Source: Bilabrum cf. latius (Eukaryota; Bigyra: Bicosoecida; Bigyra; Bicosoecida). Taken from it: DNA of 64,000 bases. Every line of letters starts with the position of its first letter. The stretch's first letter is position 1. Positions 1-11,800 of the stretch are shown piece after piece. The DNA lies in NCBI GenBank assembly GCA_965178125.1, contig OZ237775.1, positions 372,001 to 436,000 on the forward strand, given 5' to 3'. The notes below the pieces were generated by a model. It was given only the letters and a program-made list of their open reading frames with translations, had not been told where the DNA came from and did no database searches. The position numbers were made by a program, and so were the translations under genes.

Positions 1-3000
1 ACCCACCAATGAATGCTAAGGATTGACCGAATCCTTCGAATGCCCCGGCCCCAGTCGCACGAGCTGCCAGCGCTGCTTCTCTTCCCAGGCCCCTGCTTGC
101 AACCCACCCCGGCACACCACGAAGACCTGCGTGATTCACTGCTGGTGCAATGGCATTGACATGCAGTACGCGCGCCTAGATATTGCCAGACTCTCCAAAG
201 GTGGGTAGCACATCTGCTAGCACGACCCGGCCCTACCCCTCGAATGCACCGGGGGCACCAATGGCGAGAATGATCCGGCCATCTGCTCCTGCTGGCCGTT
301 CACCAGACAGTGAAGCCCTCGGAAGCACAGACAAGCTTGCACCAAACATGTAACTCTCGCTGGCGCACCCCAGCACTCCAGACATGATCTAGAATCCACT
401 GCAATCAGTTGCTTCTAGCCGAGCCACAGACACAACTGGCTACTGCGAGTCTAGCGAGCTTCCAACGCCGTCGAACTTGGACCGAGGAGAACTATCGACT
501 GAAAACGAGAGCCTCAAAGCCATAATCTCGACAACTCCTTTCTGCGAATCTTCCTTTGGAAGCCCAGTCGCTATCAAGTGCACCCCGCTTCTTGCCAGTG
601 GAGCAACTGCGCCGCCCGCGGCAGCGCTATAAATCGGATATGTCCTACCAAGGGAAGCCACCGAGGCGCCAAGCGACACATCGGTGGTCTTGATACTTAA
701 AGCGTTGTCAATTTCCGATGAGACAATGGAAGATGCCACCACCTGCACCTGGGGTGCCTTTAAGCCCTAGCCTGCACCCTCTTGGGTGTTAGTGATGAAA
801 ACAATCGCAATGGCACCCTAGCCGCCGGTTGCATCGACAGCTCCCTGCTTGAACAATGGTACACCCATGGCGACTGCTGTGACTGGCGCTAGCACGACAT
901 GCTTTTTGGTCGTGCCGCAGCTCTCGGACGGCATGGCAGGGAAGCCAGCGAGTGTCACCTCTGGCAAGGATCTAAACCTTGCGACATCCAATGCTCCTTC
1001 TTGGTTAAAGTACATGCTAGAGTTTTGATCGTCCGCCAGACAAGCCCCAAGGTACAGGCCACCGCCAAGGATATCGAGGGATGTCACAGATGCCCCATCG
1101 GTAGATTCCCATTCAGGGTTTGTGAGCTCTGTACGGTGGGATGCCGCAGCGTTGATGGCTGGTGCCAGGGACACGCCAGCAACAGGCTGTGCGCTGGAAA
1201 TCGTGCCACTAGAGCTGCGTAGGCCGTGCACGAACGGTGACGATAGCAGCAATGGCTTTCCATTTGACTCGGCAGCTGACATGATCGTTGATGCTCCTGA
1301 TTGCGTACTTGATGCGGGTCGCAGTCCAGAAGAGTTGGCATTGCTGCCAAGCGCGCCCTGCAGGCCCTAATCAGTGAGTGACGGGTGACTGCCGACACCG
1401 TATGACACACACCCTGAGCATACTGCCGTGACATGCCCAACCACCGCTGTCCTTCCGAAGAGAGAGGACCGCACCATTGACTGGCTGGAAGTATAACCGG
1501 AGGAGCCAGTCGGCTAGCCTGATGTAGATGCACCCACGTCACACACTGGACTATCGGCGGGAATGGCAAGTCCACGCAGCAAGCTAGCAGCCTATTGCGC
1601 AGTCATGTCCGCCCACCCGGCGCTGCATCCATCCAGTACAATCGAGTACGTCACCTCAACATCGGTTGAGCTGCTGCTGCCAACTGGCACGGACGGAGCA
1701 CCTGGCGAGCCCAGGCACGTCACCCATGCCAGTGACTCAGGCCCTCCTCGAGGCATGCCCGATTGGAATCGCCCCATCGCGCCCACCTAGCACGGCGTCC
1801 CTCCGATCCTAATGCTCTCAAGCACAGCCCTCGCCCTCCTGGTGCCGATCGCCCCATCCGTTTGCACAGCACCACGACCGATAGAATCCGTCTCGTTCTA
1901 AACCAGCACGGGCGGCCAAATTCGCTGCATCGACTGCGACGCAAGCTCAGCACCTTGAACTTGACGTGACCCTTGGCCGTGGATGGCAGCCAGCAGCGGA
2001 ATGGTCGGTCCTGTCGGCGTGCCTTCTTGCATCGGGTGCAGTGGCACTCCCGCAGGAACATCGACCACAACATCGAGATTGCCTGCCTCCACTCCTGGTG
2101 GAAGTCGAAGGGCGAACACCGCCCCTGACACCCGGGACGACCACTCCAGCATGCTGGCGTCCGTGTCAACTCGTATACCACCCGGCTGAGCGCCACCCAG
2201 CAACTGCTCCACCTGCCTTGCACTCGCCAGCGCGCCCTCTGTCACGTTAGGAATGCCTGCACCTCCTGGGTGCAGCACGACATTTGTATCACCCAAGCCA
2301 TTGATTGAGGAGTGTGAATCGCCAGACTAGAATGGTCGAGTCAGCGTCGGCATCACGTCCTCCTCATACGGGACTCCTGCCGCAAGAGCAGACAGGGACC
2401 TCAGCCGGTGCATGAGCTTGGCTAGCACTGCTGGGGAGAGTGGAGGCTCCCCTTCGTGCAGTGCATTTAATTGCTGCATTGCCTTGCTATCGTCATATTC
2501 TGAGGATGCCTGCACTGCATTGACACGCTGAAGCTTGGCTTGCAGGAGCAGAGAGGCCGCGTATCCAGTAGCATCATCAATTCCGATAGACATGGGGGCC
2601 ACATCGGCTGGATGTAGAAGCGATGACAAGCAATTGCTACTAAGGTATCGCCCTGCTGCAGCCAGTGGGGTCGAGTTGTCTTCGAGCACTGCCAACACCT
2701 CTGTCGGCGTGCAAGCATCTGACACTCCGCGGCGACGTGCAGGTCCGAATTCGTCGCGATGCAATGCATCCCATACTGTATCGTTCGCCTGCATTGCCAT
2801 CTGAAGCCTCAGCGGCGAGTATGCAGCCTCACTGCTGCTGGGCAGAGCAGACCCGCTGTAGTGGTCGGGGTGGCAGTGCGAGCTGAACTGCCGCAGGTTC
2901 TCCGCAGATGCCACAGAGCAAGAGGAAATCATTCCTTTACCTGCAAGAGCGATCGTGCCTGCATCCCTGCCGCCTCCAAGCCAGAAGAATCCGCGCCGTG

Positions 3001-5956
3001 GCGATGCTCCAGTGGTTGCGGCTAGGGAGCCTGAAGAGCCGCCACTGATGGTCCAAGGCAGTGCAACTGCCGCCGCTGCCGAGCTGCCTCGTTGGTTGGA
3101 GCTATCCGACTCATTGCGGAGGAACGAAAGTGCACCGCCCGACACATTGAGCACTGGATTTACCAGCACTTCAGAATAGCGCCTCACCGCAGTGCTGCAG
3201 GCCATGGGCCCGCCGATCGATCGGGAATGCCCGGGAGACTGACCGCCAGCTGCTAGGGGCAGGTGGCGACTCATCCAAGCACCCAATTCTCCGCTCCGAC
3301 ACCTGGAACCAGCATGAGAAGTTCCCTTTGAAGCCGCGTCTTCCGTGTGCTTCAGTGGGATGATCAGGTCGAGAGACCCGGTGCCTGGCACGCCTTGTGA
3401 CTCCCAGGCGGATCGCAGCAGAGGCAGCGCCATCCTGCCGTCTGTCGTGCCCCCTTCAGGGTCATCCTGCTGTGCACCTGTAGATACGTTCAGGTCTACT
3501 TCACCGATTCTGTACGTGCTCCAGGCCATGCCTTCATCGGGTACCGCCATGCGAGGACTCAGCACATCCTCGGTCAATATGGAGGCGCGAGCGAGATCTG
3601 ACGCTGCCCCTGAGCGGGCTTCAACAGCTGGGCCAAGCTCAGCAAGCGGCGAAACTTCGGCGATCCACTTGATTGCAGCCCGACGAAGACCACCCAGGCC
3701 GATGCTGCCGACTGAAGCAATCGGCTTCACGTGCTTTGCCGCGTCATTCAGGTCCTTGTGGATAGGACGCAAGCAAATTGCGTTGAAGGACGTCGGGAGC
3801 CCGCCCAGCGCTCTCTTCTGCTGCCAGCGGATTCCAGATATCTAGCTGCCAGTTTTCAATGCATCCTGCATGACCCATGATCGAGCAGCACCGAACGCGT
3901 TGGATGGACGCGTTTCATCACTCTCCCTCGACCACAGGTCTAGGCCTACTGGGTGCGAGCCAGGCTGCAGGGAGCCATCACCCAATCGCATGAACGGCGC
4001 TGCGTCGCTCTCAGAGGTAATACCGAGCAGAGAAAGACCCGTTGTTGAGATTTCCTCGATCTGGACGGCCCCTTGGATGGTCCGGGGGGCAGCCAGCTCA
4101 CCCTCGAGGGGGTCCGCACGAGTTCCAAGGCAATCTGCAGCAGCGGCATCTCGACTCTCAGCGGAAGAATACTCCATCACAACAGCACACTTCCCGACAT
4201 CTTCGGCCCAGACGTGGGTGTTGTTCGTGGGCGTGCTGCTCTTTGATGGCGCCACGTTGCAGTGGAGCGGTGGCTGGTCTGGTAGGTCGTGCTGTGTGCC
4301 CTGCACTGCGAGCAGCACCCTGCCGTCCAGCAGGCCTGTGGGATCATCGACGTTCTACGCGAAACTGTCCGATGTGTTTTGGGATAGTGACTCGACTCCT
4401 AGTTTGAAGACGTTGTGACCAAAACCCTTGACCACGCGGTCTCCCCACCTGGATGCCTGGGGGACGCGCTGCTGGCTGCTGGTGTCCCCTCCATCGAGCT
4501 CGGAGGCTGCAGGGGCAACGACAAAAGGAGACAAGATGTAGCCGTCCTTTCGGACCGGTGGCGCACGAATGATCTCCGCTGCTGCCACTGCAAAGGCCCC
4601 ACCTGCCGATTCTCCGCCATTGGCAGGACGCAAAGAGCGCGGAACAGCCACGATCGAGGCGATGACGACTGCGCCTGCCCCGTAATCGAGCCCGGGGGCA
4701 CCGATCGCGACAACCATATGATTCATGCACGCGATGCCTGCCCCGAGATGGAACAAATCCCCGCACTTGCCCTCCCACCGACCAGACCCCCTCGCCAGGG
4801 GGCCCGTCTCGAGCACCGCCACGGACGTTCCAAGCGCAGCACCGTCCTGGCCCAGCTCGGCAGGGAACCCCCCTCTCCCGCCCACGGATAGCCTGGCAGA
4901 TGCAACCACATGCTAGCCCCGAAATGAGTCGCTGCATCCGAACTCGGTACTTGCACTTGGTTCCGTGGAAAACTGGGCTCGGGCAGCCTGCGACACATCG
5001 CTGCAAGGCGAATCGTCCGAGCCGTCATGGAAAGCAAGAATGGCAACAGCACCGGTGGCAACTCCACTGTAAGAAATTGAACCAACGAATCCTTCTGGGC
5101 CAAGGTCTGGGATCGATTCTGCTTTCGCTCCAGGCATGCCGACAGCCATTGCTCGCAATTTGGGTGTAAAGTCCTCTGCTGGACCAGTGCTAGAAAGACC
5201 ACGTGGCTGCAGCTTTTCAGCGAATCCAGGGCTCAAAACACCTGCGTATGCTATCGAAGCCCCGAACTAGTCGCCATCGGTGCACATTTGGTCCGGAATA
5301 CCACTATAGCCGGGCTGGAGCACCGCGGAAGGTCTGACGCCAACGCCTGCTTGACTGCCGCCTAGAGGAGCCAACTCAAGAAGCAGTACGGCACCTGGTC
5401 GAGACATGTGGGATTGGGAGCCTGGCAAAGTTATAGTCTATTGCGGTACTGGGGCCCTTGGCATACCGATAGACAAGATTTGCCCTGGCGCTCCACTGGT
5501 AGACGTCAGACCACCAAGGAACCGAGTGAGCCTCTCTCCCTCCTCCACAGTCAGCAGATTGGTAGAACTAGAATTGCAACCGCGACGAATCGGAACATTT
5601 CCAGCCCAAGCTAGGCTAGTTGCCACGGAAAGTGCTGGCTAGTCAGTCCGAATAGTAGCATGTTCGCAGACAGCTGCAAGCTGAGCTGGGAGCTGCGTGG
5701 CAGTGATTGGCGCAGGGAAAACGTTTGTATCCCTGCATGAAGCCTGTAGGATTCCGTAGAACGCTTGAGCCGCCTTCAGATTTTGTTCTCGTGGATGAAG
5801 CAAACGAACACTGAGCAAATTGCTGGCACTTGCCAACACGAACACACTCGAAATAGTCCACAGTTGTACGTTGATCATCATTCGTTGTTGCACTTTAAAA
5901 TTGCCTGGTCGATCTAACTTCTCAGGTTGCGGCTGGGGCGATTTCGTCAACTTCAT
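1..5956 (-). CDS. FG-GAP-repeat-like extracellular protein, 3' end beyond window
   Basis: With TAG read as Gln one frame stays open from the ATG at 5956 to the left edge (about 1,985 codons) without TAA or TGA; many TAGs interrupt it under the standard code. A hydrophobic stretch at about residues 30-52 looks like a signal anchor. Recurrent FG-GAP-type motifs suggest a beta-propeller of the integrin-alpha type: GDQFGASIAYAG near 5268 (its Gln is TAG), MVVAIGAPG near 4690, MFGASLSVLP near 340, IILAIGAPG near 290, GFGQSLAFIG near 20. Such proteins normally act in adhesion or binding outside the cell. Much of the middle is Ser/Gly-rich and not recognised. No intron is needed. The family call rests on motif look only; the continuous frame is secure. 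Confidence 0.6.
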
Positions 5957-6314
5957 GCTCTCAGGGTCCTAGGCGGGAATATGATATATTTTCCAAAAGT
6001 ATACGCTATCGGAATATGCATCAGCCCTGCAGGCCTTGCTTTGAATAGTTAATGACATGAGCGTAGATGTGCGCACCTGAGCTTTTCATGGTAGTAATAC
6101 CAGCGAGTTTACCCGTTGTCATTGCCAGTGGTCGCATGGGGGCCTTGGTCGCTGCCAGTGGTCGCGTCCGGATCAACAGTTGCGACCAACAATCGTAGGT
6201 CTAAACAAAGCTATCTTGCAAAAGGCTGAACTTTTGAGAAGAAGACTAGATCAAAACCACTCTGATATCAACACCGAGCCGCATCGAGCAACCGGATAGA
6301 TGCTCGAGTTAGTC
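5957..6314. other. Intergenic spacer
   Basis: This 358-bp gap separates the start of the FG-GAP-like gene from the TAA of the next minus-strand gene. It holds the upstream region of the former and the 3' region of the latter. A 13-base phrase (TGCCAGTGGTCGC) occurs twice at about 6123 and 6154. No gene or RNA was recognised. Confidence 0.5.
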
Positions 6315-8353
6315 TTAGTCATCGTCATCATCCTCGTCGTCCTCCACGATGACTGCATTCTCCACGATGTCGCGGAGAGCCGCAAGCTCCTTGGCCGCCT
6401 TGGCAGCCGCCTCCTCCTTGGACAGGCCCTCATCCCTCATAATCTTCGAGGCCGTGCGGATCATTGCCTTGCTGGCCGACCTCTGCACCACCAGGCGCTG
6501 CACGTGAGCGGCGAGCTCAGGCTGCAGCACCTTAAGCAGCTCAATCCCGCGCCACTGCATCTGCCCGTCTTCTATTAGGCGGGCCAGCGCCGAGCGGACG
6601 ATTCCCACGCCGCCAGCCGCCTTCACGCGGGCCAGGCACTCCTCTGCAAAATAAATTAAATAAATACAGATAAGCAACTTCTGTCGCAATCGAGGCGGAG
6701 GCGGCGGCTTTGGAGTGCTCGTGTGACAGGAATCGATATGACGCAGGGCTGCGGCCTGGAAAAGCCCCGTACAAATGGTGGCGCATCCGATGATAACGCG
6801 TTGAATCTCACCATTTTTGCACAGAGATAGCAGCAGCTGAGTGCCCCTAGTTTGCACCTGATAGTCTCCGTCGCAACGCGTCATGCCCAGGCAGACGGCC
6901 TCGCAGGCGCCTTCCTCTGCCAGCTTGTCGGGGTATGCGGAGCTCAGGGCAGTGAGCGCGGTCAGCCTGGGGTGGTAGGAATAGAAATAGGAAGACGAGA
7001 CGAGGAGTAGATAGGTCATACACGATGCGGCTGCACGTGGTGACGGCTAGCTACACGCTGTGCGATGCAGACTGGCATGCTATAGCAAACGAAGGAACAG
7101 GCTGAGGCAAACCGGGCGGAGGCTGTACATGCCAGCCAGTCGGACACACTCGTCACACAGTCTCACCCCCGCGCCTGGATTTCGGGCACCCACGAGTGCC
7201 TCTGCATCGCGAACACGGTTTTGCCGATGCCTCCGGCGTCCTGAGCGGGAAAGAAAGAAAGAAGAGCTCAGAGCGAAAGACGAATAAGACGTACGTGGAA
7301 GCTCGCGAACAAAGCTGGCCAAGCGGTGAACCGCGATGCAATGCATTGCACTGCACTCACCACGAACTCTTTGCAGGCGTCCTCGTCCCCTGTCAGCATT
7401 GTTGAGAACGCGTCCAGGGTCCACAGAAGAACCTCCTGGCTTCTAGCACGCTCCAGCATGAAGGTAATGAGCGCCTTGGGTCCGGATTTCATCACCTCGG
7501 CCACCTGGGCCGAGACGCCGTGCTTCCCCGGAATGTTCCCGAGGGCGATTTCCTTGGCCTTTCCGGCCTTGACCGCCCCACGCAGCATGCCCCATGTCTT
7601 CTTCTTTGCAACCAGCGTGGCCGCAGCGGCCTGGTCCGCTCCGCTGAGGCCCCGAATCGCCTCTAGCACTTGCCCGGCCCTGAAGGCGAGCATTGCGTCC
7701 TGAGCGTGCTGCTCGACGATCCCAGTGAGGACTTCGGCTGCCTCCGCCGCGAATGCTCGCAGAAGGTTATCTCGTGTTCCTTTCGGGGCATCGCCGTCGG
7801 TGGATCCGAATGTTCCGGTCAGGCGCTCGAGGCACTTGACGCCGTCCGTCGCAGCCTGGTGGTCGTCGGGGTTAGAGCGAATCCCGCGCACAACCTGCTC
7901 CACGATGCCAGCCGCTCCCAGCTCCGTGGCAAACGCCCCAGAAAGCTTTGCAATCAGGCGGAAAGCGCGAGACTGGACGGTGCTGTTCCATTGGTACAGC
8001 CTCAGCGCGCTTTCCAACGTCTTGACTGCATCAGCTTTCATGGCAGCCTCCTCTTCCGCGTCATTGTCGCCAACAGTCTACTCTAATGCTTCCAGTCCAG
8101 CGATGACTGCTTCCTGGCTTCCCATTTTGGACTCGATGCACGCAACAAGCGCAGCGCCACCCGCTTTCGATGCGGTCTCGACTGCCAGCAAATTCTCGTC
8201 TGGGCCGTCTCCAGCTGCACCGCCACCGGGGCCGGACATAGCCACAGGCTTTTCAACTGCTGATGCTCCTGCTACAGAGGCCTGCGAACGCAATTATATG
8301 ACGCAAAGAGGCCTACTAACCTCACATATCGGGTGCTTATCAAGACGCTCCAT
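6315..8353 (-). CDS. ARM/HEAT-like repeat protein, paralogue of the 14462-16700 gene
   Basis: Proposed exons on the minus strand are 8353-8321, 8281-7361, 7240-7167, 6966-6812 and 6643-6315 (503 aa, TAA stop). Exon edges carry GT and AG, and the phases agree with the paralogue at 14462-16700, which matches along the length (for example VQTRGTQLL, MQWRGIELLK, SKAMIRTASKIM). Repeated helical blocks suggest an alpha-solenoid scaffold. The C-terminus is an acidic Asp/Glu tail. One in-frame TAG (near 8080, ALE-TAG-TVGDND) is read as Gln. The second and third exons together are 229 nt, exactly the size of one exon in the paralogue, so one intron is extra here. The first exon and its 39-nt intron are uncertain; the start could be the ATG at 8239. 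Cellular role unknown. Confidence 0.7.
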
Positions 8354-8818
8354 AGCACCCAGCTGTGGGGCAGCAACATGGCACATCCGCAGCAGTAGTC
8401 TAGATTGGACATGATAATCCACAAGAGCGAAATAAACAAACGATTTGGAGGCATTGTGGCTAATTGATCGCTGTTGCTGCCTCACCATTCTTCAATCTCG
8501 AAATTCAGGATCGCTTTGTGGTAGCACTGCTGGGAAAGCCGTACTGTGCTTATCAATGTTTAATCAACAAATTTTCGCTTGCTTACGCGTGCAGTCCCCG
8601 CTTATCGCAAGTAGCCCTATGCGAACCGGTTTCGTGCTTTTTGGTCGGGTCGCTGTTTTGGTCGCAAATGGCCACTGGCAGTCGTCCAGTCGCCAAGCAA
8701 GAAAGCAAGCACTTCGATTCGAGGCACTTCAATCCGGTGGCTATGAGAATCAAATATTTTACTCGCACGAAGACGAGTGGAAATCCGACACAAGTGTGCA
8801 CTGAGTAATGTATCAATC
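8354..8818. other. Intergenic spacer
   Basis: The region lies between the 5' end of the ARM/HEAT-like gene and the TGA of the ankyrin gene, both on the minus strand. Short open frames occur on both strands but none has a recognisable motif or a paralogue. I see no gene here. Confidence 0.5.
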
Positions 8819-11800
8819 TCAAAGCCTGAGCCTCCTGCCAGAAGCCGCTGCCCGCCCGGAGCTGCCAGCGGAACGAGAGACGCGAGCCAGCCCATCCATT
8901 CCGGCACTTGCACCTGCACCGCTTCCATCCGAAGCCTGTCTGGCAAAACCCCCGTAGGAGCGGCCAGCCCAGAGAGTTGTCTCAGGTGGTGAACGTCCTA
9001 CCCGCCTCCCATCCCCTCGGAGGTGCTCCCTTGAATGCTCTGAGTTATCCAGCCCCATCTGAACCTTCTCCGGCGAATGGTTTTGCTTCTACAGCATCGT
9101 GACGAGTGCAGATTCCGCCGTTCGAGTGTTTCGAATGTCCCGCGCCTGGGACATGGTCAGCGGGTCGAATTCAGAACCACCACTACCTCCCCAACCCATG
9201 CCATTGGACAGCTGCACCTCCTCTTGCACCCCACGGGCGGCGCGGCGACCCTCAGCGAACCTTCGCTAGAGAACCTCGTGAGCCACCCGCGCGCGATGGG
9301 CGGCGCCAGTGCGACCGTCCCCGTCGCGTTGGAGCCAGCGCTCCCTTGCTTCCATCACCAGCCAGGAAGGAGCCCACCCCTGGGGGAGCGAACCTTCCTT
9401 CCGGGGTCGGTTGCCCGACCACTCGCACGCGTGAAGCAGGAGCACCCGCGCGCTGATCTAGGCTGGAAGCGCAGGCCTAGAGGGCTGCATGCAGCGAACG
9501 TTCCTAGCAAGTTCGGCGTGGACCTGGAGCTCCAGGGGGTCAGTGGGGGCTCTGTCAATCCATGACTAGGGACTGTGTGACGAGTGCATGCCCTCGTCCA
9601 CTCGCTCCTCTTGACCACTGCTGCTCATGCCAGCACTGCCGCTGCTATTTGTTGCTCCGGATTGCTGCAGCGCATGGCTGACGGCACTCGACAAAAAAGT
9701 GGCAGCACCGCCAGCCCACGCCGGTGTTGCAGGGTACTCTCCAGAGCCAAAGCCTTCCAGCACACCGTGTGTGACGAGTATTATATCCCTCTGTCTGTCC
9801 AGGATGGCGTGCAGCAATGCCTATCCACCCGGCATCTCTGCCACAATGCAGTGCACCCCATCGTGCTTCCCTGGCAGACTGCCTCCAATCCTGGCGAGCT
9901 TCCACAGGCCCGCCGACATGCTTCCAGCGGGGAAGGGGCAGCGCTCAACTGCTCTTGCTCTTGCCCTTGCGCTCTCGTCAGGGCCCAGCGGGCCACTGAA
10001 GCCATCCCCCCTGCCGAGCATTCTCCCCCGCGTGGGGTTAAAGAACTCCCGGGGGTCCCTCTTGCGGGGGGCTTCGCTCGTCACACCTTCAGCGGCAGCT
10101 GCAAGGCGGCATGCTGACGCAGGGCCCATCTCCTTGGAAAGAACACTGACAATCCGAGCTAACGGACTCTGCATTGGTGGCGCATGCGAATGCAAGCTTG
10201 CCTCCAGACCGAACTGAGGAGAGGGACTGGCACCGAAGCAACCGGTACCTGCATGCCAACCCCAACCTGAATCGTCCGTTATATTCTGCCCGACGGGTCG
10301 ACTGTATTGCCACCACGCCGAGTTCAGGGCCTCGCCCGACAGCTTCACAACCGCATCGCCGTTGCTACCTCGTGAGGTGTCATGGCCGCTGGCATTGCCC
10401 CAGCCACTTTCGGGTTCGGATCTCCTGCTTAGTCTGGCGTCCACGGCCCGTAGCAGGCTGGTGTCGGGCAGCACTCCCACTGACGGCCGCCGACTAACGG
10501 GGGGAAGCAGGCTCGCGATGACGCATCTGACGTCACTGCGGGCCGCAGCGTAATGCAATGGCAGGAACCCATCGTTGTCCCGGTGCCCAAGGCATGCGCT
10601 GTCGTGCTGCAGCAGCAGCAGAAGCACGTCGGTCGCCCCGCAAGCGGCAGCAACGTGGGCCGGGTTCAGACCCGCCAGGGAACAAGGCAGCCTCGAGGGG
10701 AGTCTTGCCTCCAAAATACGTGCCGTCGCCGAAGCGTTGCCGCATCTCGCAGCATAGTGCAGTGCAGTCTCGCCCTTGCTGTCCTGTGCGTCGATCAGCC
10801 AAGCAGCTCGCGTGTCGATCCTTGCCCTCCGAAGGAGTGCCAGGGCGCATGCGACGTGCCCGCCAACTAGGGAAGCCATGAGCGGTGAGGCCAATCGACG
10901 AACGACCTTACCTTGCTCGTCACACTCTTCACGTTTGGCCGGCGGGCCCCCGGCCTCGCTCGGTCCAATGCGTCCGCTGACAGCGTCCAACGCAGGGATA
11001 CCGACTCTGCCAGCGGCAGCTGCATCACGCATCAACCGGTTCTAATCCGATCCGATTCCCTTGTCTGTTCCCCAGGGAACAACGACGTCACCGGCGCAGA
11101 GAAGGTGTCCGCTCTGCAAACCCACCAATCGCCGCTGCACCGCCAACAGGCTGCCAGCCTTGGCCGCTTGGAACAGGGTAGCGGCAATGAGCGTGCGGTT
11201 TCTCGCGCGCCTGAACTCAACAATGGCCACCCTCTTGGTCGGGCTCGCAGGAAAACGAACGTTCGCGAACTCGCTGCCGCACCACCGGCTCAGTAGGCCC
11301 TGCAGCAGATTTGGCCGGCGCTCGCAGTACCTGATCGCCGACATGAAGCCGGGACTAAAGACGGGCACGCCGCACGAGGTCACTGGTTTCACTCGATCAC
11401 CCTGCGTTGCAGACGGACGGCGTCCTCCTGCCGCATATGCTGTCTTCGGGCCGCGGGCAGTCCGAGCACCCCAACCAGGTCCCGAGCTAGGGCTGCTTGC
11501 GCTCCCAAGGCGGGCATTGCCCTTTCGGCCGCTTATTCTTGCCAATATATCACGAATGGCCCGCGGGTCGTCTTTGATCCGATCACCCGGAATCGGAACT
11601 CGCCGGTCGTGAGCTTGCGCCGCGTCGTCGCGGGGCATCCCCCGTCTTAAAAAACCCTGCCGGTCGCGAACCATACTATCATGTATGTCAGAGCCACTTG
11701 GCGGTTGCTGCAGAGCTGTCGGAATGTATTCCGATGCTTCAGGACAATTTGTGAGTACCCTTGCCACCATGCTCTCCCAAATGAAGTCCTGGGATTCGAC

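Noticed and set aside
4344-5006. 220-aa antisense ORF over the FG-GAP-like gene
   Set aside because: Arg/Cys-rich shadow frame with no motifs, overlapping a frame that is open for almost 6 kb.
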